From: Acinetobacter sp. UBA6641
GTDB taxonomy: Bacteria > Pseudomonadota > Gammaproteobacteria > Pseudomonadales > Moraxellaceae
Assembly (NCBI GenBank): GCA_002455755.1
Contig: DKLL01000243.1
Location: 1,958 to 12,286 of the forward strand
DNA: 10,329 bases
Reading direction: 5' to 3'
Shown here: in pieces, positions 1-6,397 of the stretch
Layout of the letters: the number at the start of each line of letters is the position of its first letter
Position numbering within the stretch: position 1 is the stretch's first letter
Translations under genes and position numbers: made by a program
Notes under the pieces: generated by a model
Databases searched by the model: none
What the model was told of the DNA's origin: nothing
What the model saw: the letters and a program-made list of their open reading frames with translations, nothing else

Positions 1-1
1 A

Positions 2-352
2 CTGGATGAAAGCCCCAATCTGCAATTATTAACACAATGGGCGCAACATCAAGCTGAAAAAACAGAGCAAAAGGTTGCGCTGGATCTTGCCATAACCACA
101 CAGGCAGTTGCACCTTATGATTGTATTTCGCGTTACTTTGCTCCTGCCAATGGCATTGATGAAGATCCGGTTACCGGTTCAATTCATTGCGCCATTGCAC
201 CGCTATGGGCAGCTAAATTGGGCAAGAGTGGAATTCTGGCTTATCAGGCATCTGCACGTGGAGGAAATTTATATTGTGAAGTGCTTGAAAATGAAAGGAT
301 TGAAATTTCAGGTTATGCCAAGTTATATATGCAGGCCGAGTTAAATCTTTAA
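2..352 (+). CDS. PhzF-family isomerase/epimerase, C-terminal part (5' end outside window)
   Basis: The open frame enters from the left edge and gives 116 residues before TAA at 350-352. It contains Glu-Asp-Pro-Val-Thr-Gly-Ser-Ile-His-Cys (about 155-184), the DPVTGS-H signature of the second half of PhzF/YddE-type proteins. A Gly-Gly-Asn turn and a final beta strand follow, as in the family. PhzF proteins are cytoplasmic, cofactor-free enzymes with a diaminopimelate-epimerase-like fold that isomerise small acidic substrates. Most members outside phenazine clusters have no known substrate, and nothing here points to phenazine synthesis. The N-terminal half, with the catalytic Glu of the family, lies outside the window, so completeness cannot be judged. 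The family call is firm and the substrate is unknown. Confidence 0.9.
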   Translation: MDESPNLQLLTQWAQHQAEKTEQKVALDLAITTQAVAPYDCISRYFAPANGIDEDPVTGSIHCAIAPLWAAKLGKSGILAYQASARGGNLYCEVLENERIEISGYAKLYMQAELNL

Positions 353-419
353 CTTGTGGATATAAAAGAACGACAAAGCTGTTGAAATAAACAGCAATTC
401 TTGCAAAAAGATACTACTC

Positions 420-451
420 GCCATCATCATCATTTTCTAAGATGTGATGGC
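420..451. other. Stem-loop between the phzF-like gene and the M16 peptidase gene
   Basis: GCCATCA (420-426) pairs with TGATGGC (445-451). A second 4-bp step CATC/GATG lies inside it after a one-base bulge, with a 9-nt loop. It sits in the 135-bp gap 353-487. A-rich sequence lies to its left and only a weak TTAAAAATT to its right, so it is at best a poor terminator of the phzF-like gene. It could instead be a leader structure of the peptidase mRNA. I saw no convincing -35/-10 pair in this gap. Confidence 0.35.
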
Positions 452-487
452 TTAAAAATTCATATGACTGAATAAATTGGAATAATT

Positions 488-3256
488 ATGCTCGTGCGGT
501 TTAAACAACTTACTATCTCATTATTATTTGTTGGCTTTAGTGCAACTGCCTGGGCACAACCTGTTTTAATTAAATCTGACCAGAAGATTGAAGAATATAC
601 ATTAGACAATGGTTTTCGCGTGGTGCTGGCGCAAAATGATAAAGAAAATAAAGTCTTTATGAACACGGTCTATCTGACCGGTTCACTCAATGATCCGCAG
701 GGCAAAGGCGGTCTGGCACATTTGCTGGAACATCTGGCATTTAAGGGTACCCAGAATATCAAGGGTGAAGAATTTCAGCGCCGTCTGGATCAATACACCT
801 TAATGACCAATGCCAGTACCGATTATTATTCCACTAAATATACTAATATTATTCGTCCTGAACAGAATGCAATTAATGAAGTGATTCATCTTGAAGCAGA
901 ACGTATGGATAAACTGGTACTGCAAGAAAAGTTTGTGCCTTCTGAAATTGCCATTGTGAAACGCGAACGTGAAGTTCGTATGGATCAACCTTTTGCAGTG
1001 ATGATGGACCAGATGTGGAAATCGGCTTATGGCAACCGGTATCTGGGACGTTTGCCGATTGGCGATTTAAAAGAATTGCAGTCCATTAAAATGGATGAGC
1101 TGAATAAGTTTTACCGAAGCTGGTATGCACCGAATAATGCCGTGATGATCATTTCCGGTAAATTTGATAAAGCCGCCGTGTTAAAACAGATTGATCAACA
1201 GTTTAGCCCAATAGCGGCCCGCCAGGTTCCGGTCCAGACCAAGGTTCCTTTACTGGATTCGGCCAAAATTCAGCAAAGAAATTTTGTCGTGAAAAAGGGC
1301 AGTGATCTGGCCAAATTCAATATTTACCTGAATGGCAAAAATGAAAAAATCAAATCTGCTTTAGCTCTGGCACCTTATTTATATACCATGCAGCCAAGTG
1401 GACATTTATATCAGAGCCTGGTGGAAACAGGACTAAGTACCGGTGTTCAATCAACGACCTGGCTGGATCAGGACTTTAATCTGGTGTTCATGGGAGCGAT
1501 TTATGCACCCAATCATGATGAGAAAAAGGTTCAATCGGAACTGGTTTCAGGAGTGGAAAAGAGTCAGCCATTTAATGAGACTGAACTGAATCGCGTGAAA
1601 AACCTGATTCAGAATCAGGCAGACAGCGTGCTGAGCAATGCGGCAGCATTGGGTGGACGATTAAGTGATTATTATGTGGCTTATCAGGGCAATTGGTCAC
1701 AGTATTTTTCTGATCTGAATAATGTAAAACAGCTCAAGCTGAACGAGGTCAATCAGACCTTGACCCGGTTTTTAGTGCCTGAACACCGTATTTCTGGTGA
1801 TATTAAACCGACACCGGAAGACCAGAAAAAAGCATTGCAGCAACAGGCCGCTGAGCAGCCTAAAATGCCAAATCAGACCAGTGTGCAAGAAGAGCCGCTT
1901 AAAGATAGCAGTGTCTATAAGCAGGAAGTCGCTGAATATGTCAAAACTTCGAAACAGTATTTAGTCAATACGGAGAAAAAAATTCAACGCGGAACATTAA
2001 AGAATGGAATTAAATACGCGTTGTATCCCACATCGACCCGGGATGATAAAACCTATGCCACCATTTCGGTAGACTTTGGTACAGACAAGTCTCTGTTTAA
2101 TAAAGGTGAAGTACTCGATTTGATGGCCTATTTACTGCTGCGCGGTTCTGATCAATACAGCCTACAGGATATTGCAGACAAATCGATTGAAGCGGGTGGT
2201 GGGGCAACGGCTACTGCATCTGCGAATAGCATCACCATTCAGATTGTGGCGAAAAAAGACCAATTTGAGGATTATTTCAAATTTATGATGCAGGTACTGA
2301 AAAATCCGAAGTTTGAACAGTCGCAATTTGACCTGATTAAATCGCAAAGCTTGTCGAGCCTGGATCGACCCTATACCGAGCCGGAAACGGTTGCAGCACT
2401 GACTATGACCCGTTTATTGGAAACGTATCAACCGGGAGATTTGCGTTATCATTTCGAGCCGGATTTTTCTAAACAGCAGATTAAAGCGGCCACTGTTGAG
2501 CAAGTGAAAAAATTATATCAGGATTTCTTTATCAGTAATCATGCACAGATTGCCATCACGGGCGATTATCAGGCTCCGCCCATGCTTAAATTGCTGCAAA
2601 CAGAATTTTCAGGATGGAAAGCCCAACAGCCTTATCAACGTCTAAGTGCTGATTATCAGGCGTATAAAGCACAAAAAGTCCATGCCTTGGCGGAACAACG
2701 TGAATTTGGTAATTATCAGGCCATTTTGACCTTGCCGGTGGGTTCGAATCATGCCGATGCACCGGCGCTGATGGTATTGAGCTATATTATGGGGGACTCA
2801 CAATTGTCTTCACGCCTGGCTCAAGAACTGCGCGAGAAAAATGCCTTGGTATATGGTTTTGGCAGTGATCTGAATCTGGATGAATGGACAGACTCAGGTG
2901 CGCTCACCATTGAAGCCAATTATACCGCAGCGAAGTCGGCGCAAGTATCACAAGCTGTGCACAAAGTGCTAAATGATTTGCTCAGTAAAGGAGTGACGGA
3001 ACAGGAGCTGGAAGCGGCTAAAGCCAATATTCTGAAAAAACGGGTAACGGCTTTAGAAGATGAACGCAATATTCACGCAATGCTGATGCCACAAATGGAA
3101 CATAACCGTGACTTACTGTACCGTGAAAAACGTGATCAGGCATTTGCACAACTCAGCAAAGCAGATGTAGATGCCGTGATCAAGAAATACATCAAACTGG
3201 ATCAGCTGGTAGAAGTTATGGCAGACCAGTATGGAAAGCCACAAAACAAATCATGA
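488..3256 (+). CDS. Exported two-domain M16 (insulinase/PqqL-like) zinc metallopeptidase
   Basis: A 922-residue protein with a Sec signal peptide: basic start, hydrophobic stretch about 8-20, Ala-Trp-Ala near 21-23, cleavage probably after it. The inverted zinc motif His78-Leu-Leu-Glu81-His82 is present. Glu160, about 78 residues later in an E-R-E-V-R-M-D segment, is the likely third ligand. Glu81 would be the general base. The second M16 repeat starts near residue 497 and has Asp544, Ala547 and Tyr548 where the zinc motif would be, so it is the usual non-catalytic half. Its Arg782...Tyr789 pair (L-R-E-K-N-A-L-V-Y) matches the substrate-binding motif of M16 C-terminal domains. The length is typical of periplasmic PqqL-type peptidases. 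The ATG at 488 gives the signal peptide directly, and the ribosome site is weak (GGA at 479-481). It probably degrades peptides in the periplasm, but the substrate is unknown. It ends in a strong terminator and appears monocistronic. Confidence 0.93.
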   Translation: MLVRFKQLTISLLFVGFSATAWAQPVLIKSDQKIEEYTLDNGFRVVLAQNDKENKVFMNTVYLTGSLNDPQGKGGLAHLLEHLAFKGTQNIKGEEFQRRLDQYTLMTNASTDYYSTKYTNIIRPEQNAINEVIHLEAERMDKLVLQEKFVPSEIAIVKREREVRMDQPFAVMMDQMWKSAYGNRYLGRLPIGDLKELQSIKMDELNKFYRSWYAPNNAVMIISGKFDKAAVLKQIDQQFSPIAARQVPVQTKVPLLDSAKIQQRNFVVKKGSDLAKFNIYLNGKNEKIKSALALAPYLYTMQPSGHLYQSLVETGLSTGVQSTTWLDQDFNLVFMGAIYAPNHDEKKVQSELVSGVEKSQPFNETELNRVKNLIQNQADSVLSNAAALGGRLSDYYVAYQGNWSQYFSDLNNVKQLKLNEVNQTLTRFLVPEHRISGDIKPTPEDQKKALQQQAAEQPKMPNQTSVQEEPLKDSSVYKQEVAEYVKTSKQYLVNTEKKIQRGTLKNGIKYALYPTSTRDDKTYATISVDFGTDKSLFNKGEVLDLMAYLLLRGSDQYSLQDIADKSIEAGGGATATASANSITIQIVAKKDQFEDYFKFMMQVLKNPKFEQSQFDLIKSQSLSSLDRPYTEPETVAALTMTRLLETYQPGDLRYHFEPDFSKQQIKAATVEQVKKLYQDFFISNHAQIAITGDYQAPPMLKLLQTEFSGWKAQQPYQRLSADYQAYKAQKVHALAEQREFGNYQAILTLPVGSNHADAPALMVLSYIMGDSQLSSRLAQELREKNALVYGFGSDLNLDEWTDSGALTIEANYTAAKSAQVSQAVHKVLNDLLSKGVTEQELEAAKANILKKRVTALEDERNIHAMLMPQMEHNRDLLYREKRDQAFAQLSKADVDAVIKKYIKLDQLVEVMADQYGKPQNKS

Positions 3257-3280
3257 TTGTTAATCTCTTCTTTAAAACTT

Positions 3281-3300
3281 CTCCCTTTTTATAAAGGGAG
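3281..3300. other. Perfect 8-bp hairpin just downstream of the M16 gene
   Basis: CTCCCTTT and AAAGGGAG flank a TTAT loop. No U-tract follows on either strand, so it is not an intrinsic terminator. It may protect the 3' end of the mRNA or be a remnant of an intergenic repeat. Confidence 0.4.
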
Positions 3301-3313
3301 GTTGGGAATAATG

Positions 3314-3347
3314 CCAGTCAGTTAAGAAATTGACTGGTATTTTTTTA
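3314..3347 (+). terminator. Rho-independent terminator of the M16 peptidase gene
   Basis: CCAGTCAGTT and AATTGACTGG form a 10-bp stem with one G-U pair and an AAGA tetraloop (3314-3337). TATTTTTTT follows immediately (3338-3346). It lies 58 bp after the stop codon of the M16 gene and reads in the same direction. Confidence 0.85.
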
Positions 3348-3400
3348 AATTCATGATTGTAGTTGATATGTGGAAAATTCATCCGCAACTGTTTGAGGCC

Positions 3401-3423
3401 TGAGGTGCATTGCACCGCAAGAT
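3401..3423 (+). repeat. REP-like palindrome, copy 1
   Basis: TGAG, then arms GTGCA and TGCAC around a single T, then CGCAAGAT. The arms pair perfectly. The TGAG head and CGCAAGA tail do not pair with each other and are shared with copies 2 and 3. Confidence 0.65.
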
Positions 3424-3483
3424 TAAAAAATGATTGTTTCTGCGACAAATTTGCGAGTTGATAGTAGCTAACGAGTTTTGCGG

Positions 3484-3506
3484 TGAGGAGTATTACTCCG
3501 CAAGAT
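3484..3506 (+). repeat. REP-like palindrome, copy 2
   Basis: TGAG, then arms GAGTA and TACTC around a single T, then CGCAAGAT. Relative to copy 1, both arm changes (T to A and C to T) are matched by compensating changes in the other arm. Confidence 0.65.
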
Positions 3507-3514
3507 GGCTTTGG

Positions 3515-3536
3515 TCTTGCGAAGCAATGCTTCTCA
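3515..3536 (-). repeat. REP-like palindrome, copy 3 (inverted)
   Basis: Read on the minus strand: TGAG, arms AAGCA and TGCTT around a single T, then CGCAAGA. The terminal arm pair differs from copy 1 (A-T for G-C, plus an A/T change at the second position), again with pairing kept. It is head-to-head or tail-to-tail with copy 2, as in BIME arrangements. Confidence 0.65.
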
Positions 3537-3605
3537 GGACGAAACCAAAGTAACAAATGAGCGGCAAAGGTTTGATTAAAAAAGGTAAGACTCCCTCATG
3601 AATCA

Positions 3606-3641
3606 CTAAAAAATTAAGGAGTTTATTTCTAAACTCCTTAA
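3606..3641 (-). terminator. Rho-independent terminator of the amidohydrolase gene
   Basis: A perfect 12-bp stem, TTAAGGAGTTTA (3614-3625) with TAAACTCCTTAA (3630-3641), has a TTTC loop on the plus strand. Six A residues at 3608-3613 give the U-tract on the minus-strand transcript. It lies about 45 bp beyond the minus-strand stop at 3687-3689. Confidence 0.85.
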
Positions 3642-3686
3642 CTGATCAGCATTAGACGTTGGGTTGGATTTTGATTGATTGAATAG

Positions 3687-4751
3687 TTATAAGCGATAAA
3701 ACTGCTTTGCATTGTGATGAAAGACTTGCTCTAATGCATTCGGATCATAGGCTACAACTGCATCGCTAAAGGCATCAATAATATCCACCAATGATGAGCT
3801 GACCCGATCCATGGGAAAGTTGGAAGCAAACATCACCCGATATGTACCAAAACAGTTGAGTACATGGCTAATTAATGGCATGGCTAAATCATAAATTTCC
3901 TGTTTGCTGGCGAGGCGACCCTGCTTATGAAACTGATGGCCCAATACAGGCATTAGTAAACCTGACATTTTGGTATAGACATTGGGACACAGGGCAAGTT
4001 CAGCCATATCGTCTTGCCAGCGCACCAGAATATTTTCACGTCCAGTTTTCGTCAGCCCTGTAAATGAGCCAACTTTTCCGAATAATCCGGCAGGTGTTCC
4101 GAAATGATCAAGCACGATTGAAGTTTCCGGAAATTGTTTGGCCAAGGCAATTACATCACTAAGTTGAGTGGAGTAGACCCAGGAATCAAAAGTTAAATTA
4201 TTTTATGCGAGGGCTTCAAAACCTTTTAAAAACTTTTTATTGCGGTATAAATGCGGTTCATCTGTCCAGGCATGGATTTCTTTATCTTCATGCAATGCTG
4301 CCATTTTGCGAATGTCTTTAAAGCGCGGTGAAGCTTTCTTATGCAATTGCAAAATCTTCTTGAAATTACTGTCCCTCGGATCTGCTGTTGCCACAATGCC
4401 ACCAAGTTTGACCGTTTCTTCGTTAAAGGGTAGGGATTCAATAAAGCGGGTTTCCCCAATCACGCCTTTACCTTTATTTTTATGCCAGCTGGCTTCGACA
4501 TGCACCACTTGTTCGACCTGATAATGGCCAATATCTTCGAGATAATTTTCCGGCAAATAAGGCGCCGTCACATGGTTGGTCAAGCCAACGGTTTCGATCA
4601 GGTCATCGGAGTTTACCAGACGCACAAATTTATCCAGCAAATAAGGATGTTTACCTAATAATTTAACCGCCAAAGCCGCTGCATGGGGCGTGTTATAAGG
4701 ATCCCATTGGTGAATATGCGAGTCAATAATTGCAAAATCCAGCTGTTGCAT
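3687..4751 (-). pseudogene. Amidohydrolase_2-type (COG3618-like) metal-dependent hydrolase, interrupted by an in-frame TAA
   Basis: One continuous reading frame of 354 sense-length codons, the normal family size, is cut only by TAA at 4205-4203 (codon 183). The upstream half has Asp10-Ser-His12-Ile-His14-Gln-Trp-Asp-Pro, the metal-binding HxH of the first barrel strand, and V-H-V-E-A-S-W-H. The downstream half, in the same frame, continues L-T-F-D-S-W-V-Y. It then has Leu-Asp215-His216-Phe-Gly and F-A-S-Asn311-F-P-M-Asp315, typical of this TIM-barrel family (predicted lactonases and amidohydrolases). The start ATG at 4751 has AGGGA (4757-4761) seven bases upstream. No shift in frame and no other stop is seen, so the lesion is one codon, for example AAA, CAA or GAA changed to TAA. 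The truncated product would lack half the barrel. A TTG at 4145 could restart translation but has no clear ribosome site. It may be a recent pseudogene or a sequencing error. Confidence 0.82.
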
Positions 4752-4842
4752 GTCTGTCCCTAGTTCAGCAAATCTCTGTTATTTAACCATACTGTAAAGT
4801 GCCCTGGCTTTAAATGACCTTTCATCTAAAAACCAGGAATCT

Positions 4843-4869
4843 AAAAAAGCCCGGATGGCACTGCCGTCC
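4843..4869 (-). terminator. Terminator-like hairpin on the minus strand
   Basis: GGATGGC (4853-4859) pairs with GCCGTCC (4863-4869), with one G-U pair and a 3-nt loop. On the minus strand it is followed after GGGC by six U residues (4848-4843). It is about 350 bp beyond the stop of the DUF3144 gene at 5224 and upstream of the amidohydrolase start. It could end a long DUF3144 transcript or an unannotated small RNA. The four-base gap before the U-tract weakens the call. Confidence 0.4.
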
Positions 4870-5063
4870 CATAATTTGAGTTTTATTTCAGCACTAAATC
4901 GATATAATGATAATTTTGGTTTAAGTGTTTGATATTTAATTATATTTATAAAATCCTTGTGCTTTCTTTAAACCTTTAAGTAACGTTGTGTAGGCTAAAC
5001 CCTATTTTTGAGAGACTAAAATGAGAACTCAAAATATATCTGGAGTTCACAAGAAAAGGCTTT

Positions 5064-5156
5064 ATTCCCCATACACAACATCCTGAGCCAGTTTTAAGCA
5101 CTGCTTTAAAACGCAGCGCAAGGAATGGGGGAATGTGTGGCATCCTTGCCACATTC
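5064..5156. repeat. Structured intergenic block with nested palindromes, probably a repeat element
   Basis: This is the main content of the 4752-5223 gap. An outer stem pairs ATTCCCCAT (5064-5072) with ATGGGGGAAT (5125-5134, one bulged G). Inside it, GTTTTAA-GCA and TGC-TTTAAAAC (5091-5112) form a palindrome around one C. A third hairpin follows: TGTGGCA (5136-5142), loop TCCT, TGCCACA (5147-5153). The inner palindrome is flanked by TGAG (5084-5087) and CGCAAGG (5117-5123), echoing the 3401-3536 elements. Short frames on both strands (minus 4976-5158, plus 5133-5354) have no ribosome site or family resemblance, and I take them as spurious. The rest of the gap (4870-5063) is AT-rich with nothing I can name. 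Confidence 0.45.
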
Positions 5157-5223
5157 AAAAATCAAACACCTGGAATTCAACTATGGAACAACGGTGGTCC
5201 TAAAGGGCTTTTTCAACGGATGA

Positions 5224-5619
5224 TCAGTGCTGATGATTATGGTCATGCTTGTTGGCATGAAATTCCTCGTTATGACGGAAGCGAAGATAGTTTTCAAACT
5301 GTTCGCAGTATTCGTCATAGTTATCTTCGAGCATCATCTGGAACTGCTGCATGATGTAAGACATCACCTGATCTTTGGCGTCACGCATTTCATTGCCATC
5401 TTTAAAATTGTTGGCTGCGACCCAGGTATTAAAACGGGCAGTGGCGAACAACATGGCAGCGCTGACTTGTCCGCGCATTTCAGCGGGTTTTACTTGTGAA
5501 CCCTTTTCAACACGGCAAAATTCATTGGCCTGTTTAATAAATTCATCAGCACGTTCAAAAAAAGCAGCATTTAACGCTTCTTCTTCGGTTACATCTGTTG
5601 CTTCAATCTTTTGAACCAT
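5224..5619 (-). CDS. DUF3144-family protein of unknown function
   Basis: 131 residues from ATG at 5619-5617. This start is chosen because AGGA sits seven bases upstream; a TTG five codons earlier lacks such a site. Residues about 20-105 match my memory of DUF3144: F-F-E-R-A-D-E-F-I-K-Q-A-N, then V-S-A-A-M-L-F-A-T-A-R-F-N, then M-L-E-D-N-Y-D-E-Y. The domain is a small, all-helical, cytoplasmic unit with no known activity. No signal peptide or membrane segment is present. The tail (115-131) is His-rich, with six His in the last 17 residues, which could bind metal but is probably variable between species. It diverges from the 5711 gene across 91 bp and has a consensus -10 box upstream. Confidence 0.8.
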   Translation of the reverse strand: MVQKIEATDVTEEEALNAAFFERADEFIKQANEFCRVEKGSQVKPAEMRGQVSAAMLFATARFNTWVAANNFKDGNEMRDAKDQVMSYIMQQFQMMLEDNYDEYCEQFENYLRFRHNEEFHANKHDHNHQH

Positions 5620-5651
5620 GAACTTTTCCTGCAAATACGGTCTAATCGTAT

Positions 5652-5680
5652 ATTATAGGCAAAGCCTTGCAGAAACTAAA
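5652..5680 (-). promoter_or_regulatory. Promoter of the DUF3144 gene
   Basis: The minus strand reads a perfect TATAAT at 5657-5652. The best -35 at 17-bp spacing is TTTAGT (5680-5675), which matches poorly. The start codon is about 33 bp downstream of the -10 box. The reverse strand of the same AT-rich stretch (TATATT at 5649-5654) could serve the divergent 5711 gene, but no good -35 accompanies it. Confidence 0.5.
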
Positions 5681-5710
5681 CCTTTGGCTTAATCTAAAAA
5701 TAGCCTAAGC

Positions 5711-6361
5711 ATGAAAATGGATACTCCAATGCAAGATGCCATTGCCGTACAAAGTCTGAAAAGTGATATCGCCTTATTGCGTCAAAATATTTGGCCGCCA
5801 GCAAATCTGGCCAATGTAGAAGGCTTGCCCATTTATTATGGGTTTAAAAAAGAAGTGGATGAATATTACCGGCAATGGACCGGTTTAATTGAAAGGGCAC
5901 AAGACCTGTTTCAGCCGTTTATGGAGGATGAAACCATTGATGCTGTGCATTTACCCAGCCATTTGAATCTACCGCTGTTTTATTTTCATGTCGATCGCAT
6001 CCGGATTAACAAAACCCGCGCTAAAGAGTCGAAAACTTTTCGTGGTATTGCCAGTCTGCTCGAAAAATGCGGGAAATATCCACCCGAGCAGATTCAGGCC
6101 ATGAGTGCCTGGTTAGAAAGTGATGATACCGCAGCCTTGGTGGCTCATCGTGAATTTATCGACTTACGCACTTATGTGTTTCAGCATGGACAAAGCGAAT
6201 ATACACGCACACGGTTTTATGTGAATGGAATTGTACTCAGTACAGAGCCACATTTTGAACTGGTGGATGCGCGTGACAAGCCGCGTAAACAACGCAATGA
6301 TAGTTATAGCGATCCCTTGGCAGATAATGGAACCTGGAAAATTTTTGGCAAATATCGTTAA
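5711..6361 (+). CDS. Hypothetical protein, 216 residues, family not recognised
   Basis: I do not recognise this protein. It is soluble by eye: no signal peptide, no membrane span, many charged residues and a single Cys (in an E-K-C-G-K-Y-P-P segment). The middle has a F-Y-F-H-V-D-R-I-R-I-N-K segment followed by basic residues and a predicted helical stretch. The C-terminus is polar and ends G-T-W-K-I-F-G-K-Y-R. Codon usage resembles the neighbours, and the frame is long and uninterrupted, which supports a real gene. The start is uncertain: 5711 has no clear Shine-Dalgarno, while the ATG at 5729 (codon 7) has GGA eight to ten bases upstream. It diverges from the DUF3144 gene and converges on the CYTH-CHAD gene, whose stop is 36 bp away with no terminator visible between them. 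Confidence 0.75.
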   Translation: MKMDTPMQDAIAVQSLKSDIALLRQNIWPPANLANVEGLPIYYGFKKEVDEYYRQWTGLIERAQDLFQPFMEDETIDAVHLPSHLNLPLFYFHVDRIRINKTRAKESKTFRGIASLLEKCGKYPPEQIQAMSAWLESDDTAALVAHREFIDLRTYVFQHGQSEYTRTRFYVNGIVLSTEPHFELVDARDKPRKQRNDSYSDPLADNGTWKIFGKYR

Positions 6362-6397
6362 GCTACGGAAATATTTAAATCTGATCTGTGCTTTGCA

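Larger units (their letters stand above)
3368..3575. repeat. Composite REP-like intergenic element (three palindrome copies)
   Basis: This roughly 200-bp block between two facing terminators has no credible gene. It carries three copies of a short palindrome with constant flanks TGAG and CGCAAGA and variable arms: two direct (3401-3423, 3484-3506) and one inverted (3515-3536). The third copy is enclosed by a further inverted repeat, CTTTGGT (3509-3515) with ACCAAAG (3544-3550). The minus strand is open for 94 codons here, but the translation overlaps all three palindromes and the M16 terminator, and is probably spurious. I recall similar sequence recurring in Acinetobacter intergenic regions, but this is unverified. 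The outer limits are approximate. Confidence 0.6.

Noticed and set aside
353..487. Promoter for the M16 peptidase gene in the gap after the phzF-like gene
   Set aside because: Candidates such as TTGCAA (401) and GATACT (410) do not form a properly spaced pair.
3272..3556. 94-codon open frame on the minus strand
   Set aside because: It overlaps the M16 terminator and all three REP-like palindromes, shows no ribosome site or family motif, and looks like a repeat read as protein.
3687..4751. Two separate amidohydrolase genes, or a frameshift between two halves
   Set aside because: The distance between the halves is a multiple of three and the sequence after the TAA continues the family in the same frame, so it is a nonsense codon in one gene.
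4976..5158. 60-codon minus-strand frame, and the plus-strand frame at 5133-5354
   Set aside because: The first translates the palindromic intergenic block. The second runs antisense into the DUF3144 gene. Neither has a Shine-Dalgarno sequence or a recognisable domain.
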